Positions 44,587-52,545 of a DNA stretch of 64,000 nt are shown in pieces; position 1 is the stretch's first letter; each line of letters opens with the position of its first letter. The translations under genes and the position numbers were made by a program. Source of the DNA: Kocuria varians (lineage in GTDB: Bacteria; Actinomycetota; Actinomycetes; Actinomycetales; Micrococcaceae); contig NZ_BJNW01000007.1 in the NCBI RefSeq assembly GCF_006539885.1, positions 62,001 to 126,000 of the forward strand, written 5' to 3'. The notes below the pieces were generated by a model that was not told the DNA's origin, did not search any database, and saw only the letters and a list, made by a program, of their open reading frames with translations.

Positions 44587-44639
44587 CGACGACGCCGCCA
44601 CCCGGGCGGTGGCGAACCACCCGGGGGACGGCGTCGTCG
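44587..44639. terminator. Hairpin with inverted GACGACGCCG pair after the putrescine permease
   Basis: CGACGACGCCG at 44587-44597 pairs with 44629-44639; inside it CCACC and GGTGG at 44598-44612 form a smaller stem. It lies 30 bases past the end of the permease gene. It is another case of the dispersed word used as a hairpin arm. Confidence 0.55.
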
Positions 44640-44669
44640 TCGGACCGTGTCCGGACCGCGGTCCGTGGG

Positions 44670-46187
44670 TCAGTCGACCACGGGCAGCTCCGTGGTCTCG
44701 AAGCGGTCCTTGAAGAAGGACGGGTTCCGGTAGTACTGCGTGACCATCACGACGACGCCCAGCAGCAGGATGCCGATCCCCAGGATGAAGACCAGGCCCA
44801 CGCCCCCGATCTGCGAACCCGAGCCGTACGAGGGGTCCGTGGAGTCCACGGCCGTCTGCACGAAGAACATCAGGAGCAGGATGCCGCCCAGCAGGGGTGC
44901 CAGCAGGTTGCTCAGGAAGCTCTTCACGGACCGGAACCAGGACCTGCGGAAGTACCACACGCACGCGAGAGCGGTCACGCCGTAGTAGAAGCACACCATC
45001 ATGCCCAGCGCGGTGATGGTGTCCCACAGGACGTCCTCACTCACGATGCGCATGAACGTGTAGAACAGCGAGGAGACGACCGCCGCCGCCACCGTGGCGA
45101 AGCCCGGGGACTGGAAGCGGCGCGTGATGCTCGCGAACCGACGGGGCAGCGCACCGTAGTAGCCCATGGCCAGCATGGTGCGGGCCGGGGACACGAACGT
45201 GGACTGCAGCGAAGCCGCGGAGGAGGAGAGGATCGCCAGGGACAGCAGGATCGCCATGGGCCCCATGACGGGACCGGCGAGCGCCGCGAAGACGTTCTCC
45301 TGGATGTCGGGGTTGTTCAACCCCACACCCGTGTCCCCCAGGCCGGCGAAGCTGAGCACCGCGAGACCCACCACCATGTAGAGCACCACGATGGAGAAGA
45401 TGGTGGCCAGCGCCGCGCGGCCGGGAGTGGTGGCCGCTCCCTTCGTCTCCTCGTTGATGGTCAGCACCACGTCCCAGCCCCAGTAGACGAACACCGAGAG
45501 CGAGACACCTGCCGCGAACGCGGACAGCGAGCCCACGCCCAGCGGGTTGAACCACTCGGCCTGGATGGCCAGGCCGCCCTCGGCCGTGCCGTTGGCCACA
45601 TGGATGAACGCCGCGACCGCGAACCACAACAGGATCAGGATCTGGAACGCGACCAGCACCCACTGCACCTTCTCGGTGGTCTCCACCCCTCGGTAGGAGA
45701 TCCAGCACGCCGCCGCCATGAACACCAGACACGTGAGCACGTTGACCTGCACGTTGCCGGCCAGATCCGCGAGCTCCGGGCGCCCGGTGATCTGCGCCAG
45801 CATCAGGTAGAAGAACTCCACCGCGACACCTGCCAGGTTGGAGAGCACCAGGATGGTCGCCGCGAGCAGACCCCAGCCGCCCATCCAGCCCACCCACGGT
45901 CCGAAGGCCTTGGAGGTCCAGGTGAAGGTGGTGCCGGAGTCCGGCATGGCCCGGTTCAGCTGGCGGTAGCCCACGGCCACCAGCAGCATGGGGAGGAACC
46001 CCACCAGGAAGATGGCCGGGAGGTGGACCCCCACGACCGCCGCGGTGGGGCCCAGGGCCCCGGTGAGGGTGTAGGCCGGCGCGATGCAGGACATGCCGAT
46101 GACCACTGCGCCGAGCAGGCCCACCGATCCCGAGCTCAGCCCCTTGCCCGTGCCGCCCTCGGCCTCGTTCTCGATCTCGGTGCTCAT
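44670..46187 (-). CDS. APC-superfamily permease, probable putrescine importer
   Basis: Amino acid/polyamine permease, 505 residues, about 12 helices. It opens GLLGAVVIGMSCIAPAYTLT, with PDSGTTFTWTSKAFGPWVGW and VYWGWDVVLTINEETKGAAT, typical of the large APC branch with a helix-6 glycine-rich break. It is last in the operon with putrescine oxidase and a universal stress protein, so putrescine is the likely substrate; this is inferred from context. The ATG at 46187 has GAGGAGGAG upstream and overlaps the previous stop as ATGA. Confidence 0.85.
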   Translation of the reverse strand: MSTEIENEAEGGTGKGLSSGSVGLLGAVVIGMSCIAPAYTLTGALGPTAAVVGVHLPAIFLVGFLPMLLVAVGYRQLNRAMPDSGTTFTWTSKAFGPWVGWMGGWGLLAATILVLSNLAGVAVEFFYLMLAQITGRPELADLAGNVQVNVLTCLVFMAAACWISYRGVETTEKVQWVLVAFQILILLWFAVAAFIHVANGTAEGGLAIQAEWFNPLGVGSLSAFAAGVSLSVFVYWGWDVVLTINEETKGAATTPGRAALATIFSIVVLYMVVGLAVLSFAGLGDTGVGLNNPDIQENVFAALAGPVMGPMAILLSLAILSSSAASLQSTFVSPARTMLAMGYYGALPRRFASITRRFQSPGFATVAAAVVSSLFYTFMRIVSEDVLWDTITALGMMVCFYYGVTALACVWYFRRSWFRSVKSFLSNLLAPLLGGILLLMFFVQTAVDSTDPSYGSGSQIGGVGLVFILGIGILLLGVVVMVTQYYRNPSFFKDRFETTELPVVD

Positions 46188-47110
46188 GACTCCTCCTCCG
46201 CGCTGGAAGCCCTCATGGGAAGCACGACCATGGGGATCGGCAGGTGACGGAGCATCCGGATGGCCGTGGTGCCGAGGAAGATCTGACGATCCCCGGCGAG
46301 ACGGGACGAACCGATCAGGAAGACGGCGTCGGGCTGCCAGTCCACGGAGGCGATCGCCTTCTTGAGCGTCTTGCCGCGGGCCACCTTCACGGAGACTGGG
46401 ACCTGGGCCCCGATCTCCTTCGCGTCGCCCTGGAGGTTCTCCTCCACCTTGGCAATGGCCTCGGTGGCCTCGCCCTGGACGTGGTCCAGGGGCAGGAAGC
46501 TCACCAGGTCCAGCTCCAGGCCGCTGCGGTACGCGGCCTCCCGGGCCTCCCGCATGATGCGGTGACCCCCCGGTCGCATGCCGATGCCGGCATAGATCCG
46601 CTGGATGGCGGTAACACCCTTGTAACCGCGGGGGGCGAGCGCCACGGGGACGCCCGCCCGGTGCAGGAGGGTGTCCGTCACGGGACCCACGGAGAACTTG
46701 GCGGTGTACTTGCCGCTGGCCGCACCCACGACCACGAGGGTCGCGTCGAACTCCGTGACGGCGGCCAGCAGGCCACCCGCCACGGAGGTCGAGGTGCGGA
46801 TGTGGCCGCGTGCCACGACATCCGCGGGGACGACGTCGAGCGCCTCCTGCAGCCACTCGTTGGCCTGCCGGCGCAGCATCGGCGTCACGTCACCCACGGG
46901 CGGGTAGACCGGAAGGTACGGCTCGTCCACCCGGAGGACGCACACGACCTCCAGCTCGGCCCCGAACGCCGAGGCCATGGCGATGCCCAGACGCAGCGCG
47001 TCCCGGCTCCGCTTGTCCCCCTTGTAACCGATGACGTAGCGGAAGACGTCGTCCTTGCCGGCACCGCGCGTCTCGTCGCGGTCCCCGGCGGTCGAGGCCG
47101 GGCGGGTCAC
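46184..47110 (-). CDS. Tandem universal stress protein within the putrescine operon
   Basis: Two UspA domains in 308 residues: domain 1 from FRYVIGYKGDKRSRDALRL to VVVGAASGKYTAKFSVGPVT, domain 2 from AIQRIYAGIGMRPGGHRIMR to IGSSRLAGDRQIFLGTTAIR. The first lacks the canonical Asp after the opening strand, and the second keeps a G-rich end (GDRQIFLGTTA). It sits between putrescine oxidase and the permease with overlapping starts and stops (GTGA and ATGA), so the three are made together. UspA proteins fused to or cotranscribed with permeases are known to modulate transport; that is a plausible role. The GTG at 47110 is chosen by the overlap. Confidence 0.85.
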   Translation of the reverse strand: MTRPASTAGDRDETRGAGKDDVFRYVIGYKGDKRSRDALRLGIAMASAFGAELEVVCVLRVDEPYLPVYPPVGDVTPMLRRQANEWLQEALDVVPADVVARGHIRTSTSVAGGLLAAVTEFDATLVVVGAASGKYTAKFSVGPVTDTLLHRAGVPVALAPRGYKGVTAIQRIYAGIGMRPGGHRIMREAREAAYRSGLELDLVSFLPLDHVQGEATEAIAKVEENLQGDAKEIGAQVPVSVKVARGKTLKKAIASVDWQPDAVFLIGSSRLAGDRQIFLGTTAIRMLRHLPIPMVVLPMRASSAEEES

Positions 47111-48567
47111 CGCGCGTTCCTCGCTTCCACGATCTGCTCGGCGGCGAGGGCACCCTGGCGCAGCGCGCCGTCCACGTGCTGGTAGCCCTCGGCCGCGAGG
47201 TCGGAGCACGCCCAGCGGATCGGACCCACGGGCTCGGACTGGATGGCGCCGTAGCGGTGCAGGCCACCGAGGTCGTAGGACGCGGCGTAGGCACCACGGG
47301 TCCACTCCTCGGAACCGAAGTCGGACTCGTAGTACACGACCGGCTCGAGGGCCTCGTCACCCAGGTAGTGGGCGAGCGACTCGAGGATGCGGCGCTTGCG
47401 CTCCTCGGCGGGCAGGCGGAAGACCTCGTCCGCCTTCTCGTCCGAGACGAAGCCCACCAGGGTGCCGCGCTCGTCGCCGTGGTTGGTGTTGTCGTAGACC
47501 TCCTGCGAGAGCTCGTTCGCCCCGAAGCCCGTGCCGGACAGGCCCTTCTCGCGCCAGAACGGGGTCTCGTAGACCGCGTGCACCTTGATGACGATGCCCA
47601 GCGACTGGTGCTGGTGCATCTGGTGCTGGAAGCGGGGCAGCGGCGGCTCGAAGGAGATCCGCGAGTAGAGGTTCGGCGGCACGGCCACGACGACGTCCTT
47701 GGCCTTGACCGTCACGCGGTCCGAGAACACACGCACCGTGTAGTCGGGGTCGTGCTCCTCGTAGGTCTCGCCCTCGCCGGCCCACTGGATGGTGCGCACC
47801 GCGGAGTTGAGGAAGACCACGGCGTCCGTGCCGCCCTCGACGACCTCGGTGCCTTCGTCCACGCCCAGCTGCTCGGCCATGGTCTCGGACACGGACTGCA
47901 TGCCACCCACCACGCGGCGGTCGAGGATGAAGTCCTCGTCCACCAGGTTGGAGAAGGAGCCGGCCGATGCCGCCATGAGCACCGCCTGCAGCGCCGAGAA
48001 GGCGTGCGAGGGCTTGGTGAGCATGCCACCGGCGATGTAGATGCCGATGTTGTTGCAGGCCTCTTCGTCATCGCTGTTGCGGCGCAGCCAGTCGTGGAAG
48101 GACACGGTGTCCAGCTCACGGGCCTTCTCGGCGGCCCACGGCTCCTTGGCCCCGACCTCGGCGGCGAGCTCGTCCAGGATCCCGATGAGCTTGTCCATCT
48201 CCTGCTGCGTCTTCTCGGACGCGGGGAACATGTGGCCGGAGTAGGTGTGACGGGTGCCGTCCGGGGCGATGTAGACGGACTCGCCCTCGCGGTAGCGGGC
48301 GAAGGTCTCCAGGCCCAGCTCGTCCGCGAGGTCGAGCAGCACGGTCTGGTCCGGGGAGATCCACTGGCCGCCGATCTCGAGGAACGCACCGTCGATCACG
48401 TTGGACCAGGTGCGCCCGCCCACGCGGTCGCGGGCCTCCAGGACGGCCACGGACTTGCCGGCCTCCTTGAGGCGGCGGGCCGCCATGAGACCGGCGGGGC
48501 CGGCACCGACGACGACGACGTCGCGCTCGATGGCCTGCTGGGAACCGAATACTCGTTGTTCAGACAT
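47107..48567 (-). CDS. puo: Putrescine oxidase (FAD-dependent)
   Basis: Flavin amine oxidase of 486 residues converting putrescine to 4-aminobutanal, ammonia and H2O2. Dinucleotide site VVVGAGPAGLMAARRL (18-33) with Glu45 of VLEARDRVGGRTW. The mid part EEACNNIGIYIAGGMLTKPS and FSNLVDEDFILDRRVVGGMQ, and the end CSDLAAEGYQHVDGALRQG, agree with the known Rhodococcus and Kocuria (Micrococcus rubens) enzymes. No signal peptide, so cytosolic. Start ATG at 48567 follows AAAGGA. First gene of a coupled operon with a Usp protein and a permease, and divergent from a TetR regulator. Confidence 0.95.
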   Translation of the reverse strand: MSEQRVFGSQQAIERDVVVVGAGPAGLMAARRLKEAGKSVAVLEARDRVGGRTWSNVIDGAFLEIGGQWISPDQTVLLDLADELGLETFARYREGESVYIAPDGTRHTYSGHMFPASEKTQQEMDKLIGILDELAAEVGAKEPWAAEKARELDTVSFHDWLRRNSDDEEACNNIGIYIAGGMLTKPSHAFSALQAVLMAASAGSFSNLVDEDFILDRRVVGGMQSVSETMAEQLGVDEGTEVVEGGTDAVVFLNSAVRTIQWAGEGETYEEHDPDYTVRVFSDRVTVKAKDVVVAVPPNLYSRISFEPPLPRFQHQMHQHQSLGIVIKVHAVYETPFWREKGLSGTGFGANELSQEVYDNTNHGDERGTLVGFVSDEKADEVFRLPAEERKRRILESLAHYLGDEALEPVVYYESDFGSEEWTRGAYAASYDLGGLHRYGAIQSEPVGPIRWACSDLAAEGYQHVDGALRQGALAAEQIVEARNAR

Positions 48568-48571
48568 TGCT

Positions 48572-48622
48572 TTTCCTTTCAGGAAATGTGGCTAGCTTTT
48601 ATAGGCGGGTCATATCTGATCC
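48572..48622. promoter_or_regulatory. Candidate operators in the puo-tetR divergent region
   Basis: TTTCCT-TTC-AGGAAA at 48572-48586 is a perfect inverted repeat overlapping the puo ribosome site. GGGTCA-TATC-TGATCC at 48607-48622 is a near-perfect inverted repeat further upstream. Either may bind the TetR protein encoded at 48698. Confidence 0.45.
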
Positions 48623-48697
48623 GGTGAACCCTTTAGAGTGGTGCACCCGTGCATCTGCATCGATCAAAGCCGTGTTTGCGGCGGACCAGGAGGAGCG

Positions 48698-49399
48698 TTG
48701 ACGCAGGTTTCCCCGGACCGCGGCCGTGGCAGGCCCCGCACGCCGATCCTCACCCGACGCCGGATCACCAACGCCGCAATGGACCTGATCCAGACCTCCG
48801 GGTACCGCTCGTTGACGATGTCCGCCCTGGCGGCACAGCTCGGGGTCTCCGCGTCTGCTCTCTACAACCATGTGGGCTCCAAACGGGACATCATGATTCT
48901 GGTCCAGGACCGGGTCAACGAGGAGATCGACTGCTCCGGGTTCGAGGTGGAGGAGTGGGACGCGGCCCTCGAGATCTGGGCCCGCTCCTACCGGGACGTG
49001 TATTCCCGGAACATCCCCCTGATCCCCGTCATTGCAGTGCTGCCGGTGGCGAATTCCCCCCATACGCTGGCGATGTACGAGAAGGTGACCGCCGGACTCA
49101 TGAAAGCCGGCTGGCCCGAGCCGTGGGTGGTCAATGCCGTGACGGCCGTGGAATCTCTGGTCTTTGGTTCGGCCTACGACGCCACCGCTCCCGACGACAT
49201 CTTCGATCCCGGTGATCTCAACGACGTCGCACCAATCTTTTCGGCGGCCGTGGCGAGCCGGGATCTTGTGCTCACGCTCGACGAGGACGAGGTGGAGGTC
49301 CGCAGCGGCGCCGACGCCGCGTTCGACCTCGGCCTGCGCTGCCTGCTCGCGGGATTCCGCCAGGAGCTGGCGGCCCTGCGCCACGGTGTCTCACCCTGA
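48698..49399 (+). CDS. TetR-family regulator of the putrescine genes
   Basis: TetR-type regulator, 233 residues. Helix-turn-helix at about 19-65: TRRRITNAAMDLIQTSGYRS, LTMSALAAQLGVSASALYNH and VGSKRDIMILVQDRV. The C-terminal ligand domain is of the TetR_C tetracycline-repressor-like type with EVEEWDAALEIWARSYRDVY. It is divergent from puo and convergent with the aminobutyraldehyde dehydrogenase gene, so it most likely controls both, probably answering to putrescine or an aldehyde. The TTG at 48698 has AGGAGG 4-5 bases upstream; the longer frame from 48638 lacks a good ribosome site. Confidence 0.85.
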   Translation: MTQVSPDRGRGRPRTPILTRRRITNAAMDLIQTSGYRSLTMSALAAQLGVSASALYNHVGSKRDIMILVQDRVNEEIDCSGFEVEEWDAALEIWARSYRDVYSRNIPLIPVIAVLPVANSPHTLAMYEKVTAGLMKAGWPEPWVVNAVTAVESLVFGSAYDATAPDDIFDPGDLNDVAPIFSAAVASRDLVLTLDEDEVEVRSGADAAFDLGLRCLLAGFRQELAALRHGVSP

Positions 49400-49414
49400 C
49401 GCAGGGCCTGCACC

Positions 49415-50848
49415 TCAGGCCTCGAGGGAGTGCATCACGTGCTTCACCCGGGTGTACTCCTCCACGGAGTACAGGGAGAGGTCCTTGCCGTAGCCGGAGT
49501 GCTTGAAGCCGCCGTGCGGCATCTCGGAGACGAGCAGCATGTGGGTGTTGACCCACACGCAGCCGAAGTCCAGGTCCCGGCTGACCCGCATGGCCGTGCC
49601 GTGGTCGGACGTCCACACGCTGGAGGCCAGCGCGTAGAGGACGTCGTTCGCGAGCTCCACGGCCTCCTCCTCCGAGCTGAACGTCTGGACCGTGAGCACG
49701 GGGCCGAAGGTCTCCTCCTGCACGAGGGCGTCGTCCTGGTGCATGCCGGTGATCACGGTGGGCTCCACGAAGAAGCCGTCCGTGCCCTCCACCGGCTTGC
49801 CGCCGGCCACCACGGTCGCGTGTGCCGGGATGTTCTCGAGCTTCGTGCGGACGTCCTCGAAGTGGCGGACGTTGTTCAGCGGGCCGAAGTCGTTCTTGGA
49901 CTCGTCCGCGTCACCGGTGACCGTCTTCTTGGCCTGCTCCGCGAGAAGCTTCACGAACTTCTCCTCGACGCTCTTCTCCACGAGGATGCGGGTGACCGCG
50001 GTGCAGTCCTGGCCGGCGTTGAAGGTGCCGTACTGGACGAGCTGCTCGGCGGCGCGCTCGAGGTCCGCGTCCGCGAAGACGAGGGCGGGCGCCTTGCCGC
50101 CGAGCTCCAGGTGGGTTCGCTTGAGCCCCTCCGAGGCGCTGCGTGCCACGGCCTGTCCCGCCCGCACCGAGCCGGTGATGGAGACCATCCCGGGCACGCG
50201 GTGGGTGGTGAGCAGCTCACCGGTCGTGGCGTTGCCGAGCACCACGTTCAGGACGCCCGGGGGCAGGATCTCCCCGGCCAGGCGGGCCAGCACGAGCGTG
50301 GACTCGGGCGTGGTGTCGCTGGGCTTGAGCACGATAGTGTTGCCGGCCGCCAGAGCGGGACCGATCTTCCAGATGCCCATGAGCAGCGGGTAGTTCCAGG
50401 GGGCCACCTGTGCCACGACGCCCACCGGCTCGCGGCGGATGTAGGAGGTGTGCTCGGACATGTACTCCGTGGCGGCGCGGCCCTCGAGCGTGCGGGCGGC
50501 ACCGGCGAAGAAGCGGAGGTTGTCCGTGCCCGCGTCCACCTCTTCCGAACCGATCTGCGCCCTGGGCTGGCCCGTGTTGCGGTGCTGCGCCTCGACGAGC
50601 TCGTCCTTGTGCTCCTGCAGGGCGTCCGCGAGCTTCAGCAGGGCGTCCTGGCGCTCCCCCGGCGTGGTCCTGTTCCAGGTCTTGGCGGCCGCGGCGGCGG
50701 CCTCGAAAGCGGCGTCGACGTCCTGCTCGTCCGAGACGGGCGAGATGGCGACGACCTTCCCGTCGGACGGGTTGACGATCTCGATGGTCTCCTGACCGTG
50801 GGCGGCCACGAACCGCCCGTTGATGAAGTTCTGGAGTGTCTCGGCCAT
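49415..50848 (-). CDS. Gamma-aminobutyraldehyde dehydrogenase
   Basis: Aldehyde dehydrogenase, 477 residues, of the betaine/aminobutyraldehyde branch, expected to turn 4-aminobutanal from putrescine oxidase into GABA. Glu in THLELGGKAP (near 245) and Cys in FNAGQDCTAVTR (near 280) are catalytic; PWNYPLLMGIWKIGPALAAG and HGGFKHSGYGKDLSLYSVEE are typical of the branch. It has its own promoter region, separated from puo by the TetR gene with which it is convergent (15 bases). The ATG at 50848 has AAGGAG 6 bases upstream. Confidence 0.9.
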   Translation of the reverse strand: MAETLQNFINGRFVAAHGQETIEIVNPSDGKVVAISPVSDEQDVDAAFEAAAAAAKTWNRTTPGERQDALLKLADALQEHKDELVEAQHRNTGQPRAQIGSEEVDAGTDNLRFFAGAARTLEGRAATEYMSEHTSYIRREPVGVVAQVAPWNYPLLMGIWKIGPALAAGNTIVLKPSDTTPESTLVLARLAGEILPPGVLNVVLGNATTGELLTTHRVPGMVSITGSVRAGQAVARSASEGLKRTHLELGGKAPALVFADADLERAAEQLVQYGTFNAGQDCTAVTRILVEKSVEEKFVKLLAEQAKKTVTGDADESKNDFGPLNNVRHFEDVRTKLENIPAHATVVAGGKPVEGTDGFFVEPTVITGMHQDDALVQEETFGPVLTVQTFSSEEEAVELANDVLYALASSVWTSDHGTAMRVSRDLDFGCVWVNTHMLLVSEMPHGGFKHSGYGKDLSLYSVEEYTRVKHVMHSLEA

Positions 50849-50932
50849 GGGTGTCTCCTTACCGGAACGACGGACCTACGGAACGCATGGCCCTTGGTGA
50901 CCCCCCGGGCCACGCGAGTCGTCTGTAGTTTA

Positions 50933-50960
50933 GATCACCCTAAATGATCGTCATTCATTT
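50933..50960. promoter_or_regulatory. Candidate operators upstream of the aminobutyraldehyde dehydrogenase
   Basis: Two overlapping inverted repeats in an AT-rich stretch: GATCA-N7-TGATC at 50933-50949 and AAATGA-N7-TCATTT at 50942-50960, about 85-110 bases before the gene start. They are candidate TetR sites linking this gene to puo. Confidence 0.45.
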
Positions 50961-50981
50961 ATGAACCCGCCGGAGAAACAA

Positions 50982-51021
50982 TTGCGTACGGGGTCACCGG
51001 TACCGGTGACCCCGTACGCAA
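50982..51021. terminator. 40-bp perfect palindrome, terminator of the AztD-like gene
   Basis: Arms of 20 bases (50982-51001 with 51002-51021), left arm TTGCGTACGGGGTCACCGGT, with no unpaired loop. It is 25 bases past the end of the leftward AztD-like gene, and on that strand is followed by TTGTTTCTCC, a weak U-rich tail. The lack of asymmetry also allows a protein-binding role. Confidence 0.7.
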
Positions 51022-51046
51022 CAGGTCTTCGCGTCCGCGCGGGGCG

Positions 51047-52429
51047 TCAGTGCTGGTGGGAGCCCTTCCCTGCCCGGTCAGCGGGCGCGGGCGCCTCCGG
51101 CTTTCCCGTGGTCACGGCCAGCTCCACCGGGGTCTGCGGGAGGTCCTCGGTCTTGCTCACCGTGCCGGCCGCGAGGTCCACCACGTGCAGCTTCTTGTTC
51201 TCCGCGTCCGTCACGTAGGCCTTGCCGCCCGCCACCTTGACCGCGGGACCCGGCTGCTGCCAGTCTTCCTTCTCCTGCCACGGCTGGATCACGTCGATCT
51301 TCCGGGTGACCGCGCCGGTGTTCTGGTCGATCACGTTGAGCTTGCCGTCGTACGTCAGCACGAGCCCTTCCCCCTGCGGACCGCGCGCCAGGGAGCGGAA
51401 CCAGTAGGAGGAGCCCAGATCCACGAGCTTGTGGGACTCGTCGCGGGTGTCGAACAGCGCCACACGGGTGGGCCGCTCGTGCTCGGCGTCCTTGTCCGTC
51501 TTGTAGTCGCCCAGCACCACCGGGGACTTCTCGGAGCCGGCCAGGTTGCCGGATCGGGCGTAGGCATTCTTCACCGCCACCTTGTGGAAGGCACCGTCCC
51601 GGTAGACCACGGGCCCGTTCTCGCAGCCCACCACCACCGTGTCCGTGGTGGCGCCGGCAGCGGCCACGGCCTCGCCGTGCACACCCGGGCAGTCGGTGGT
51701 CTCCGCCGCGACCGAGCCGTCCTTGGCCAGCACCTGCACGGTGTGCCGCTCGTCCTCGGTGCCCTTCGTGGTGAACAGCGTGCCGTCCGCGAGCTCCAGC
51801 GCCACCCCGTGGTGCGGGGCCGCCGCCTTCTTCTTCTCGACCTCCAGCGGGCCCTTCTCCTTCAGCGCCTCCGAGGTGAAGGTCTGGATCGAGCCGTCAC
51901 CGTCCCCGAAGAGCGTGGTCTTCCCGCCGTGGACCACCACGTGCCCCGCGTGCGGCGCCTCGAACGAGCGCTGCGTCAGCGCCGGGGCGGACTCGTAGTA
52001 GTGGTAGTGGTCCCCGTGGGCCTTCGCGTCCAGTCCGGTGTCGAAGACCGTGAACCGGTCACCGTCCGAGACCATCACGTGCCGGCCGTCCCCGGCGTCG
52101 TTGAGCCGCAGGAAACCGTCCTCCGGGACGTCCGCGACCACCTCGCCGGACTCCGTGTCCACGGTGAGCAGCCCGCCGTCGTAGGAGACCACGGCGCGCG
52201 GGGTGAGGCTCTGCACCTCCGTGGGCCCCTGTGCGCGGGCCGTCGCGTCCGCCGCGCTGCCGGAGGAGGACGACGACGCCGCCCCGCCCGTCTGCACGCA
52301 CCCGGCGAGCAGTAGCGCGGTCACCCCCAGGGACGCCACCGCGAGCGGAACGCGGGCCGGTCGGAGGGCAGATCCGCGCGCTGCGGAGGAACGGACGGGG
52401 GACGAGGAAGCGCTGGCTGGTCTGTGCAT
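51047..52429 (-). CDS. AztD-like zinc-binding lipoprotein
   Basis: Secreted lipoprotein, 460 residues, resembling the zinc metallochaperone AztD, a beta-propeller that hands zinc to an ABC importer. Signal with lipobox LLLAGC, Cys44, then a low-complexity stretch GGAASSSSSGSAAD encoded over a copy of the dispersed word. A His-rich site AHGDHYHYY (His138, 141, 143) fits the AztD zinc site; repeated strands such as VVSYDGGLLTVDTESGEVV and LFDTRDESHKLVDLGSSYWF indicate a propeller; the end GSHQH is another possible ligand set. A Zur-like box lies immediately upstream. No aztABC genes are in the window, so it acts with a distant importer, or in storage. Confidence 0.8.
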   Translation of the reverse strand: MHRPASASSSPVRSSAARGSALRPARVPLAVASLGVTALLLAGCVQTGGAASSSSSGSAADATARAQGPTEVQSLTPRAVVSYDGGLLTVDTESGEVVADVPEDGFLRLNDAGDGRHVMVSDGDRFTVFDTGLDAKAHGDHYHYYESAPALTQRSFEAPHAGHVVVHGGKTTLFGDGDGSIQTFTSEALKEKGPLEVEKKKAAAPHHGVALELADGTLFTTKGTEDERHTVQVLAKDGSVAAETTDCPGVHGEAVAAAGATTDTVVVGCENGPVVYRDGAFHKVAVKNAYARSGNLAGSEKSPVVLGDYKTDKDAEHERPTRVALFDTRDESHKLVDLGSSYWFRSLARGPQGEGLVLTYDGKLNVIDQNTGAVTRKIDVIQPWQEKEDWQQPGPAVKVAGGKAYVTDAENKKLHVVDLAAGTVSKTEDLPQTPVELAVTTGKPEAPAPADRAGKGSHQH

Positions 52430-52447
52430 GGGGACAGGTTAAACGTA

Positions 52448-52464
52448 ATAAGAATCATTTTTAT
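52448..52464. promoter_or_regulatory. Zur box
   Basis: ATAAGAATCATTTTTAT, with the TAA-N-AATNATT-N-TTA symmetry of zinc-uptake-regulator boxes (one mismatched pair), 18 bases before the start of the AztD-like gene. Strongly AT-rich against the surrounding sequence. Confidence 0.75.
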
Positions 52465-52545
52465 CTAGGCCGATGAACTACCCCGGGGCGTCATCTGGCG
52501 GGCCACAATGGGTGTGGAACCGCCCGCCCGCAGACAGGAGCGATC

